From the NCBI GenBank assembly GCA_002432555.1, contig DJFO01000295.1:1-5364 (forward strand): 5,364 bases of DNA, written 5' to 3'. Shown here piece after piece: positions 1 through 4,359 of this stretch. The notes beneath the pieces were generated by a model that saw only the letters and a list, made by a program, of their open reading frames with translations, was not told the DNA's origin and searched no databases. Position 1 is the stretch's first letter. Every line of letters begins with the position of its first letter. The stretch is from Marinagarivorans sp. UBA5870. GTDB lineage: Bacteria > Pseudomonadota > Gammaproteobacteria > Pseudomonadales > Cellvibrionaceae. Both the position numbers and the translations under genes were made by a program.

Positions 1-3
1 GGA

Positions 4-125
4 GAAGAGCAGCGCCTCAAACAAGACATTTCGCTGCGAAGCGAGAGCTGACTCAGGAGAGGGAAGAAGAGCAGCGCTTCACGCAACTCCGTTTTCGTTG
101 CGAAGCCAGATCTAACTCCCTCTCC
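4..125. repeat. Imperfect direct repeat, two copies, 62-bp period
   Basis: Two copies of a roughly 60-bp unit start at 4 and 66. Both begin GAAGAGCAGCGC, share TTCG-TGCGAAGC in the middle and reach ACTC near the end. The second copy runs into the palindrome at 118-141. No credible gene is seen in 1-281: the minus-strand open frame across it has low-complexity R/S/A-rich composition and crosses the sodC start. The unit looks like a dispersed intergenic element and may continue left of the window. A transposase or terminal inverted repeats are not seen. Confidence 0.6.
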
Positions 126-141
126 CGCGCGCGGGAGAGGG
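118..141. repeat. Perfect 24-bp GC-rich palindrome, REP-like
   Basis: The arm CCCTCTCCCGCG is followed directly by its exact reverse complement CGCGGGAGAGGG. The sequence continues CTGGGGAGAGGG (142-153), which repeats the GGGAGAGGG end of the arm. Hairpins of the form CCCTCTCCC...GGGAGAGGG are known as dispersed intergenic REP-type elements in several gammaproteobacteria. No T-run follows on either strand, so it is not a standard intrinsic terminator for an unseen gene to the left. Confidence 0.65.
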
Positions 142-281
142 CTGGGGAGAGGGCGGCCCCGGCAGGAGCCAGGACGCAGGCGACTATAGCGTTGGTTTCC
201 GCACTGAAGGATCGCACCGCAAAAAAATAAAGTCCCCGTAGGGTTTGCGAACCGGCAAACGCGGCACAGCGGGGGCGACGC

Positions 282-806
282 GTGAAATTATTTTTGGCGA
301 TCGGAGGAAGCCTGTTGGCACTGCGGGTGGCAGCGGCGGAAGTCATAGTACCCATTCATTCGGTGAGCGAGCAGGGGGTTGGGGAGAAAATTGGCTCCGT
401 CACAGTCGCCGAGTCCGCCAAAGGCATTGCACTAAAACCGGACCTGAATAACTTACCTCCCGGTGAGCACGGGTTCCACATTCACCAGAATCCCAGCTGC
501 GACCCGACAACCGCCGACGGTAAACCGGTAGCGGCCGGCGCCGCGGGCGACCACTACGATCCGCACGCAAGCCACGAGCACAGCGGACCCTGGGGCGATG
601 GCCACATCGGCGATCTGCCCGCGCTCAACGTCAACACCAACGGTACCGCAACCCAGTCGGTCATGGCGCCACGCCTGAGCCTAAAAGAACTGGCCGGCCA
701 CAGTTTGGTAATCCACGCGGGCGGGGATAATTATTCCGACTACCCGGATCCGCTAGGGGGTGGCGCGGCGCGCATCGCCTGCGGCGTGATCCCCGTCACA
801 CAATAA
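282..806 (+). CDS. sodC: Periplasmic Cu,Zn superoxide dismutase, first copy
   Basis: Converts superoxide to hydrogen peroxide and oxygen in the periplasm. The 174-residue product has a signal peptide (about residues 1-19, MKLFLAIGG...VAAA) and then the Cu,Zn SOD beta-barrel. All metal ligands are present: Cu by H66, H68, H91 and H145; Zn by H91 (bridging), H100, H108 and D111. The disulfide pair is C73 and C167, and R164 matches the active-site arginine before the last cysteine. The motifs HGFHIH, GDGHIGDLP and HAGGDN follow E. coli SodC. The start is GTG at 282, the only good start after the in-frame stop at 228-230. It places the signal peptide correctly, but the upstream GGGGG (271-275) is a weak ribosome site. 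Length is typical. It lies 344 bp before a second sodC. No clear promoter was found upstream. Confidence 0.93.
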   Translation: MKLFLAIGGSLLALRVAAAEVIVPIHSVSEQGVGEKIGSVTVAESAKGIALKPDLNNLPPGEHGFHIHQNPSCDPTTADGKPVAAGAAGDHYDPHASHEHSGPWGDGHIGDLPALNVNTNGTATQSVMAPRLSLKELAGHSLVIHAGGDNYSDYPDPLGGGAARIACGVIPVTQ

Positions 807-812
807 AAACGC

Positions 813-883
813 GCAGCCATCAATAGACGCCACACAATAAGAAGCCACGCGAAAGAAGTCACGCATTGAAAAGTCATGCATAA
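813..883. repeat. Degenerate tandem repeat, about five 13-15-bp units
   Basis: Units can be read at 813-825, 826-840, 841-854, 855-869 and 870-883. The last three are clearest: GAAGCCACGCGAAA, GAAGTCACGCATTGA and AAAGTCATGCATAA, sharing an AAGYCAYGC core at 842, 856 and 871. The first two fit only loosely. The tract begins just after the first sodC stop. It looks like a decayed slipped-strand duplication; a protein-binding role is possible but not shown. Confidence 0.45.
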
Positions 884-1021
884 CACCTTCGCTTAACCCT
901 CCGCGCCCGCACTGGTGATTTTTCAACACCGCCGCGGTATTTTCCCACCCATGCGCATTCCGCAGATCACACTCGTTTGCTGCTCAAAGGATGCGAAAAA
1001 CGCCCGCACAGGAAATAACAG

Positions 1022-1050
1022 TTGCCCCCTGCTCTCAAACCGATTAAAAC
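1022..1050 (+). promoter_or_regulatory. Possible sigma70 promoter for the second sodC
   Basis: TTGCCC (1022-1027) and TAAAAC (1045-1050) are separated by 17 bp. Each matches the consensus at 4 of 6 positions. Transcription from here would give a leader of about 95 nt containing the 15-bp repeats. The match is modest, and no operator for a known oxidative-stress regulator was recognised. Confidence 0.28.
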
Positions 1051-1085
1051 AGGTCGATCCGAGCGTTAAGGCGGGACTCCCTTAC

Positions 1086-1126
1086 CCCGGATAAAAAGAA
1101 CCCGGATAAAAAGAACGGATAAAAAA
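1086..1126 (+). repeat. 15-bp tandem repeat in the leader of the second sodC
   Basis: CCCGGATAAAAAGAA occurs twice without a mismatch (1086-1100, 1101-1115), followed by a partial third copy CGGATAAAAAA (1116-1126). The array ends 14 bp before the ribosome site at 1141. Its A-rich units contrast with the GC-rich surroundings. If the promoter at 1022-1050 is real, the repeats lie in the transcribed leader, where copy number would set leader length and structure. Confidence 0.85.
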
Positions 1127-1150
1127 TCCAACAGATCATTAGGAGGAACT

Positions 1151-1663
1151 ATGAAATATTTAACCGCTGCCTGGTTGTTAGTGGCGAGCACCGGCGCCCT
1201 GGCGAATACAGTGGTGACCCTGAATACAGTGGATGCCAAGGGTGTAGGGATCAAGGTTGGGGAAGTCACCATCACCGAATCTGCGTATGGCTTGGTGCTC
1301 ACACCAGCCCTGGAGAAACTCGCTCCAGGAATTCACGGTTTTCATCTGCATCAGAACCCGAGCTGCGAAGCGCAAGAAAAAGACGGTAAAGTGACACCCG
1401 CTCTCGCGGCCGGCGGACATTATGACCCGAAAAAATCCAACAAACACGGTGCGCCCTGGGGTGACGGCCACCTGGGGGACCTGCCGCCCCTGTACGTGAC
1501 GACCGACGGCAAAGCAACCCAGCCGGTGCTGGCACCACGGCTGAAACTGAAGGACCTCCCCGGTAGATCGCTGATGGTGCACGCCGGCGGCGACAATCAT
1601 TCCGATCACCCCGAAGCCCTCGGCGGCGGCGGCGTGCGCATTGCGTGCGGCGTGATCAAATAA
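1151..1663 (+). CDS. sodC: Periplasmic Cu,Zn superoxide dismutase, second copy
   Basis: A second superoxide dismutase of 170 residues. The signal peptide is [18 protein letters not shown] with probable cleavage before N19. All ligands are present: Cu by H65, H67, H90 and H144; Zn by H90, H99, H107 and D110. Cysteines C72 and C166 form the disulfide and R163 is the active-site arginine. The ATG at 1151 has a near-perfect AGGAGGAA site 2 nt upstream of it (core spacing about 4-5 nt), unlike the weak site and GTG start of the first copy, so higher translation is expected. An ungapped comparison by eye gives about 90 of 150 identical residues with the first copy. The difference is spread along the protein with signal peptides unrelated, so the duplication is old or the copies were acquired separately. 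Both appear catalytically intact. Confidence 0.95.
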   Translation: MKYLTAAWLLVASTGALANTVVTLNTVDAKGVGIKVGEVTITESAYGLVLTPALEKLAPGIHGFHLHQNPSCEAQEKDGKVTPALAAGGHYDPKKSNKHGAPWGDGHLGDLPPLYVTTDGKATQPVLAPRLKLKDLPGRSLMVHAGGDNHSDHPEALGGGGVRIACGVIK

Positions 1664-1720
1664 GAGTTACGCCACAGACAAGGCCGCTGCCCGGCGAGCG
1701 GTGCGGGCATGACCGGCGCC

Positions 1721-1737
1721 GGCGGCCGAAAGCCGCC
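1721..1737 (+). terminator. Stem-loop after the second sodC, possible terminator
   Basis: GGCGGC, loop CGAAA, then GCCGCC forms a 6-bp GC stem 58 nt after the sodC stop. Flanking ACCG (1712-1715) and CGGT (1738-1741) could extend it across a left-side bulge. No T-run follows, so it is at best a weak or non-canonical terminator, or an mRNA 3' end stabiliser. Confidence 0.3.
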
Positions 1738-1875
1738 CGGTAGTCACTTGGCGTTCATTCGGCCTTTATTCGGGCTCTTTCCGGCCTCTATCCGCCGCCC
1801 TGCGGTACCGGCCGCTGCACAGCTATGGCCAAAATTGCGGTAGATCCGGGTGACGCGGTGATGCGCCGCAGGCAG

Positions 1876-1892
1876 CGTCCCGCGACGGGACG
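1876..1892. repeat. Perfect 7-bp inverted repeat beside the minisatellite
   Basis: CGTCCCG and CGGGACG flank a 3-nt CGA loop. The element ends 4 bp before the first 14-bp repeat unit. No T-run follows on either strand. A hairpin at the array edge could favour replication slippage, but this is inference. Confidence 0.5.
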
Positions 1893-1896
1893 GCAC

Positions 1897-2050
1897 TCCA
1901 TGAACAGAGCTCCATGAACAGAGAGCCATGAACAGAGAGCCATGAACAAAGACCCACGAACAGAGCCCCATGAACAGAGACCCACGAACAGAGCCCCACG
2001 AGCAGAGCCCCATGACCAGAGCCCCATAAAAAGCGTCCCATGAAAAGCCC
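1897..2050. repeat. 14-bp minisatellite, 11 contiguous units
   Basis: Eleven head-to-tail 14-bp units start at 1897, 1911, 1925, 1939, 1953, 1967, 1981, 1995, 2009, 2023 and 2037. The plus-strand consensus is about CCCATGAACAGAGC (minus strand GCTCTGTTCATGGG). Units 1-9 differ from it by few bases, with recurring ATG/ACG and AGAGC/AGAGA variants. Units 10 and 11 are the most diverged. There are no spacers, so this is not CRISPR. The array begins 31 bp beyond the lipoprotein stop (2082), inside its likely 3' transcript. Confidence 0.93.
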
Positions 2051-2057
2051 CGCGGGG
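2044..2057 (-). terminator. Possible weak terminator of the minus-strand operon
   Basis: On the minus strand, CCCCGCGGGG (palindrome, 2057-2048) is followed by C and then TTTT, 25 nt past the lipoprotein stop. The stem is short, with a 2-4-nt loop, and the T-run is only four bases. A second T-run (CTTTTTAT) follows in repeat unit 10. Transcription may partly continue into the minisatellite. Confidence 0.3.
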
Positions 2058-2081
2058 GTCGGTGGAGCGGTAGAAATTCAG

Positions 2082-2303
2082 TTATTCCCGCCCTTGCTCC
2101 AGCGAAGGCCGGATGACCTCCTCTCGCGCCCGCTGATATTCCTGATAGGGCGTGTCGTGCTGGTCGATACATTTATCGCGCTGCGCCTCGAACAATTTTT
2201 CGCAGGAGCTGAGACGATTGGCTTGCACGCTCTGGTAAATCTGTTCGTTACTACAGCCGTACAAACCCGCCAAAATCAATAGGAACAATATTTCTCGCCG
2301 CAC
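2082..2303 (-). CDS. Small predicted lipoprotein, third gene of the operon
   Basis: A 73-residue product not matched to a named family. Starting at GTG (2303), it has a basic N-terminus (RR at 2-3), a hydrophobic stretch ILFLLILAGLYG and a lipobox LYGC with C17 as the lipidation residue. The mature part of about 57 residues is polar and probably helical, with two more cysteines (C34 and C44) spaced 10 apart that may pair. A longer upstream frame exists, but this start is preferred. GAGGAGG (2317-2311) lies 7 nt before it, it gives a compact signal peptide, and it overlaps the regulator's TAG stop by 1 nt. Expression is therefore probably coupled to the two upstream genes. The second residue after the lipidated Cys is N (CSN), which gives no strong sorting signal, so outer-membrane targeting is the default guess. 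Confidence 0.72.
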   Translation of the reverse strand: MRREILFLLILAGLYGCSNEQIYQSVQANRLSSCEKLFEAQRDKCIDQHDTPYQEYQRAREEVIRPSLEQGRE

Positions 2304-2539
2304 TACAATTCCTCCTCTTCGACAGACAGCCCGTCCGCCTCTGGTCTGTATTCCAGCAGGTCGCCCGGCTGGCATTGCAAAAATTCACAAATTTTTTCCA
2401 GCGTCGCAAAACGAATGCCGCGCACTCGGCCGGACTTCAACAAAGATATATTTTGCTCGGTGATGCCGACGTACTGCGCCAGTTCTTTCGAGCGCTTTTT
2501 GCGCTTGACGAGCATGGCATCGAGATTGACGACGATCAT
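2303..2539 (-). CDS. YozG-like XRE-family HTH regulator
   Basis: A 78-residue DNA-binding protein of the Cro/C1 (XRE) type, close in form to the short YozG group (COG3655). It opens MIVVNLDAMLVKRKKRSKELA. The helix-turn-helix is at about residues 18-38, with ELAQYVGITEQNISLLKSG giving helix 2, turn and recognition helix. The tail IRFATLEKICEFLQCQPGDLLEY is the hallmark end of this group, so the fold is complete. The ATG directly follows the DUF2975 stop (TAGATG, no gap) and has no strong ribosome site, implying translational coupling. The C-terminus is acidic (VEEEEL), and these GAG/GAA codons also supply the ribosome site of the next gene. YozG-type regulators typically sit beside DUF2975 (YoaS-type) genes, as here. 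Autoregulation at 3134-3167 is inferred. Confidence 0.9.
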   Translation of the reverse strand: MIVVNLDAMLVKRKKRSKELAQYVGITEQNISLLKSGRVRGIRFATLEKICEFLQCQPGDLLEYRPEADGLSVEEEEL

Positions 2540-3076
2540 CTAAATAATTTCCGCGTTTTCATCCGCGAGTTTTTTCCCTTCCAGCATAATCCACGCGATC
2601 ACCATAAACGCGCTCGCCACAAATAAGGCCGCAAGGTGCTGGCTACCAAGTCCAATGCTAAGCGCCTTCTGCCCCGGCGGGTTGTGCCAGGTGAGTATCA
2701 CACTCAAGAGACCACTGACCACTGGCGCCAGGAGTACATTGATAAACAAAGTAGTGGCGAACACCAAAAGGTGGTGCGCATTGGCCCGCGTAAAAAATTG
2801 CGCCTGGCGATAGAGACCAAACAAGCAGTAAAGCCGCCAGATGCCATAGAGCAGTACTGCCATGGGCACCGCCATGCAGGCAAATCCCAGCCCAAGGGTG
2901 GTCGGTTGCAGGGATTGCGCCCGAATCGGCAAACCGGTTTGTTGCGCGAGTGCCGGCACCAGTTGATCCAGGTTCATCCAGAAGCCGACGAGCATGACCG
3001 GCAGGCTCACCATAAGAAGCAGGCAAAAGCCCTGCATAAACGCGCTGACACGCTGGATTTTCTTCAAATTGTTCAC
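2540..3076 (-). CDS. DUF2975 membrane protein, first gene of the operon
   Basis: A 178-residue inner-membrane protein with four predicted helices at about residues 12-33, 61-82, 102-129 and 147-165. DUF2975 features visible are the loop after helix 2 (LFGLYRQAQFFTRANAHHL, 85-103) and the C-terminal EGKKLADENAEII, the acidic tail usual for the family. The domain's function is unknown. The frame stays open upstream to 3331 but would overlap the divergent gene and its promoter. GTG at 3076 is preferred because AGGGAG (3090-3085) lies 8 nt before it and the DUF2975 match begins there. It is followed without a gap by the YozG-like regulator. A membrane-protein/regulator pair suggests sensing or sequestration, but that is inference. 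Confidence 0.85.
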   Translation of the reverse strand: MNNLKKIQRVSAFMQGFCLLLMVSLPVMLVGFWMNLDQLVPALAQQTGLPIRAQSLQPTTLGLGFACMAVPMAVLLYGIWRLYCLFGLYRQAQFFTRANAHHLLVFATTLFINVLLAPVVSGLLSVILTWHNPPGQKALSIGLGSQHLAALFVASAFMVIAWIMLEGKKLADENAEII

Positions 3077-3110
3077 GCGAATGGCTCCCTTGGTGGCTGG
3101 CTTGAGCGCA

Positions 3111-3140
3111 ATATTACCCCCATTGATCAAAGCAAAACAA
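3111..3140 (-). promoter_or_regulatory. Candidate promoter of the DUF2975 operon
   Basis: On the minus strand, TTGTTT (3140-3135) and TAATAT (3116-3111) are 18 bp apart, matching consensus at 3 and 4 of 6 positions. The predicted start near 3104 gives a leader of about 28 nt, containing the AGGGAG site and ending at the GTG at 3076. The -35 box lies inside the left copy of the 13-bp direct repeat. GATAAT (3152-3147) is an alternative -10 but lacks a -35. Confidence 0.45.
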
Positions 3141-3151
3141 TAATTTATTAT
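3123..3151 (+). promoter_or_regulatory. Candidate promoter of the exported-protein gene
   Basis: TTGATC (3123-3128) and TATTAT (3146-3151) are 17 bp apart and match the sigma70 boxes at 4 and 5 of 6 positions. Transcription would start near 3158, within the right copy of the 13-bp direct repeat, giving a leader of about 25 nt with AGGGG before the ATG at 3183. The -35 also forms part of the palindrome TTGATCAA (3123-3130). It overlaps the opposing operon promoter, so the two may compete. Confidence 0.55.
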
Positions 3152-3167
3152 CGTAAAACAATAATTT
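3134..3167. promoter_or_regulatory. 13-bp direct repeat at 21-bp spacing, candidate operator
   Basis: AAAACAATAATTT occurs twice without a mismatch, at 3134-3146 and 3155-3167. The starts are 21 bp apart, two helical turns, so both copies face the same side of the DNA. The left copy covers the -35 of the DUF2975 operon promoter and the spacer of the opposing promoter. The right copy covers the likely start point of the plus-strand transcript. This is the expected placement for autorepression by the YozG-like regulator and co-control of the divergent gene. The assignment of regulator to site is inference. Confidence 0.6.
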
Positions 3168-3182
3168 TTTAGGGGCGGTTTT

Positions 3183-3545
3183 ATGCGTGTTTTAAGCTTG
3201 GTTCTGGTTTTAACTGTATGGGCATCGACTGCAGAGGCGTTGACGTGGCGCGAACTGGAGGGGGAAATGAACCGAACCGCGGCGGGGGGCCGTCCCGATC
3301 CCGCGGTTTTGCAGCGTCTCGGCGACATCACTCAAACCCTGGTCACCTACTCGCGCGCCCATAAGGCACAGGATGAAAAATCACTGTTGTTCTGTCCTCC
3401 GACCGACCGGCCCTTCCACCTGGATGAACTGGTTTCTCTCATCAAAGAACAGGCAGTCCTCACCGGACAAAAGGGGGAGGTGCTGGTGCAGGAGTTATTA
3501 CTGGATGGCCTGCGTCGGCGTTTTCCCTGCCGGCACCTAAAGTAG
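3183..3545 (+). CDS. Small exported protein, Rap1a/Tai-like C-terminal half
   Basis: A 120-residue protein with a clear signal peptide (MRVLSLVLVLTVWASTAEA, cleavage before L20), hence periplasmic. The mature part has two cysteines, C71 and C116, probably a disulfide. The stretch from FCPP (70-73) through an amphipathic segment, HLDELVSLIKEQ, to LLLDGLRRRFPC (105-116) follows the C...P-(ql..iv)-...-AL...FPC pattern of the Rap1a/Tai family, which includes T6SS immunity proteins and many uncharacterised periplasmic proteins. The N-terminal GY..G...D part of that family is weak or missing. The ATG at 3183 is preceded by AGGGG (3171-3175) at 7 nt. No T6SS effector gene is visible nearby, so an immunity role is not supported. 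It is transcribed divergently from the DUF2975 operon, with a shared control region. Confidence 0.8.
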   Translation: MRVLSLVLVLTVWASTAEALTWRELEGEMNRTAAGGRPDPAVLQRLGDITQTLVTYSRAHKAQDEKSLLFCPPTDRPFHLDELVSLIKEQAVLTGQKGEVLVQELLLDGLRRRFPCRHLK

Positions 3546-3588
3546 TCTGTGCGGCCGCGAGAAACTCTCTGGGTTCTCCAGGTCTTCT

Positions 3589-3633
3589 GGCTATTTAGGC
3601 TATCTCGGCTATTTAGGCTATCTCGGCTATCTC
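3589..3633. repeat. 9-bp tandem repeat, five units, spanning a stop codon
   Basis: Plus-strand units are GGCTATTTA (3589-3597), GGCTATCTC (3598-3606), GGCTATTTA (3607-3615), GGCTATCTC (3616-3624) and GGCTATCTC (3625-3633). On the minus strand they read GAG ATA GCC (E-I-A) or TAA ATA GCC (stop-I-A) in the frame of the glycolipid-binding gene. The first TAA unit met is that gene's stop. The flanking GGGTTCTCC and AGGTCTTCT (3571-3588) may be decayed units. The array lies between two convergent genes. Confidence 0.9.
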
Positions 3634-4191
3634 GGATTGACGTACGGTCTCGGCCCGCCAAAATGGCGGATAATCGGTGACCCATCCCGTTGGATGGACT
3701 TCGAGCCGTGCGGCAAAACCCGTATCCGCGGCGTAATCGTAGTGCCCTTGCCCGACCCGGCGGAAACGCTGCCCCATGGGCTGCAACTGCAGCGTGGGAA
3801 AAAGCAGCCAAGCCGCTTTGGCCTCTCCCGTTTCATTGAGCTCCAGATGGAGCCGGCGAATCGGCAGCAGGTTGGTCGCGGGGCTAAAGGCGAAATCGAT
3901 ATCGCTGCAACCCGCTACCGCCGAAATAACCTTCCCGTTTAATTCCCACTCACCGGAGGCGAGGCGTCCAATAAACAAGTTTATTTCGGTATCACGCACC
4001 CAGCCGCTCACCTCGGCACGTTGCGTCTCCCAGCGCCCGTTGCACAAGATGGAATAATCGAGCCGCGCGGGTACCCCTTCCTCGATCAATATCACAGTGC
4101 CGCGCAACTCCGCCCAATCGCCGGCTTCGGTCAGCCTCGCCCACTCCATCCCCGGACAGTCCACTCTGCGCCAAAAAACGGTGTTCGCCAT
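3613..4191 (-). CDS. Putative glycolipid-binding family protein (PF06475 type)
   Basis: A 192-residue soluble protein with no signal peptide or membrane segment. It matches the putative glycolipid-binding family (PF06475, COG3554, for which a Pseudomonas member has a known structure). Recognisable blocks are the N-terminal FWRRVDCPGMEWARL (6-20), LDYSILCNGRWETQRAEV (44-61), the signature GCSDIDFAFSPATNLLPIR (94-112), AWLLFPTLQLQPMGQ (127-141) and the end ARLEVHPTGWVTDYPPFW (161-178). Length is normal. ATG at 4191 is chosen over the in-frame GTG at 4200 because GAGGTG (4203-4198) sits 6 nt before the ATG and overlaps the GTG. The last residues, SEIAEIA, come from the 9-bp repeat and lie past the conserved domain. 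The biochemical role is not established; binding of lipid-like ligands is a family-level proposal. Its neighbours are convergent or divergent, so it is probably transcribed alone. Confidence 0.88.
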   Translation of the reverse strand: MANTVFWRRVDCPGMEWARLTEAGDWAELRGTVILIEEGVPARLDYSILCNGRWETQRAEVSGWVRDTEINLFIGRLASGEWELNGKVISAVAGCSDIDFAFSPATNLLPIRRLHLELNETGEAKAAWLLFPTLQLQPMGQRFRRVGQGHYDYAADTGFAARLEVHPTGWVTDYPPFWRAETVRQSEIAEIA

Positions 4192-4197
4192 GATATT

Positions 4198-4203
4198 CAC
4201 CTC
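4198..4203 (-). promoter_or_regulatory. Ribosome site deciding the glycolipid-binding protein start
   Basis: GAGGTG on the minus strand is 6 nt from the ATG at 4191. It includes the alternative GTG (4200-4198), which therefore would have no site of its own. Confidence 0.6.
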
Positions 4204-4241
4204 GCGGTTGAGGGTTTAGATCCGAGCGCCGCGAAAACTTT

Positions 4242-4257
4242 CCCCCGCAAGCGGGGG
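4242..4257. repeat. GC-rich hairpin between divergent genes
   Basis: CCCCCGC, AA, GCGGGGG forms a perfect 7-bp inverted repeat. It lies in the 168-bp space between the divergent starts at 4191 and 4360. No T-run follows on either strand and no gene ends here, so it is not a terminator. It could be a REP-type intergenic element or a structured leader. No convincing promoter pair was found for either neighbour. Confidence 0.55.
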
Positions 4258-4359
4258 TCCGCCGCGCCTTGTACCTTAGGTGGCGGTTACGTGTTAAATT
4301 GCGCGGCTCGACCGAGTGGGCACCGGCCCGCTTTTCTCTAAATTGACTGAAGCCCGTCG

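Larger units (their letters stand above)
807..1150. other. Intergenic space between the two sodC genes
   Basis: This 344-bp stretch has no credible gene on either strand. It holds a degenerate 14-15-bp repeat tract (813-883), a possible sigma70 promoter (1022-1050), a 15-bp tandem repeat (1086-1126) and the strong ribosome site of the second sodC (AGGAGGAA, 1141-1148). No hairpin followed by a T-run is seen after the first sodC, so read-through between the two genes cannot be excluded. Confidence 0.7.
1664..2081. other. Gene-free convergent region between sodC and the lipoprotein gene
   Basis: No credible gene is present in these 418 bp. Genes on both sides converge on it. It contains a hairpin at 1721-1737, a hairpin at 1876-1892, the 14-bp minisatellite (1897-2050) and a GC palindrome at 2048-2057. 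Minus-strand open frames through the minisatellite exist in all three frames because 14 bp is not a multiple of three and the units lack stops. They give the same low-complexity W/S/G/L/F-rich repeat and lack family resemblance, so I do not call them genes. Confidence 0.75.

Noticed and set aside
53..355. Minus-strand 100-codon open frame over the left repeat
   Set aside because: It covers the palindrome and the start of the first sodC, with low-complexity composition and no family resemblance.
1897..2050. CRISPR array
   Set aside because: The 14-bp units are contiguous with no spacers and no cas gene is present.
1744..2172. Minus-strand open frames of up to 142 codons through the 14-bp array, with W/S/G/L-rich repeats
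   Set aside because: The same peptide repeat appears in all three frames because the 14-bp units lack stops. The longest frame also overlaps the better-supported lipoprotein gene, and no start with a ribosome site was seen.
2304..2375. Longer lipoprotein start at ATG 2375
   Set aside because: It adds a G/R-rich stretch before the signal peptide and overlaps the regulator by 73 bp. GTG 2303 has a strong ribosome site and gives a normal lipoprotein signal.
2636..3172. Plus-strand 178-codon open frame opposite DUF2975
   Set aside because: It is the antisense shadow of a gene with clear membrane helices and family motifs. Its own product is Q/K/H/R-rich with no recognisable domain.
3077..3331. 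Upstream extension of the DUF2975 protein to 263 residues
   Set aside because: It would run through the AT-rich divergent promoter and the exported-protein gene. The family match and a ribosome site at proper distance support GTG 3076.
3347..3811. Minus-strand 154-codon open frame with an RDSLNS repeat
   Set aside because: The repeat is only the 9-bp array read in another frame, and the frame overlaps two better-supported genes.
4242..4257. Intrinsic terminator at the GC hairpin
   Set aside because: No T-run follows on either strand and the adjoining genes start, not end, here.
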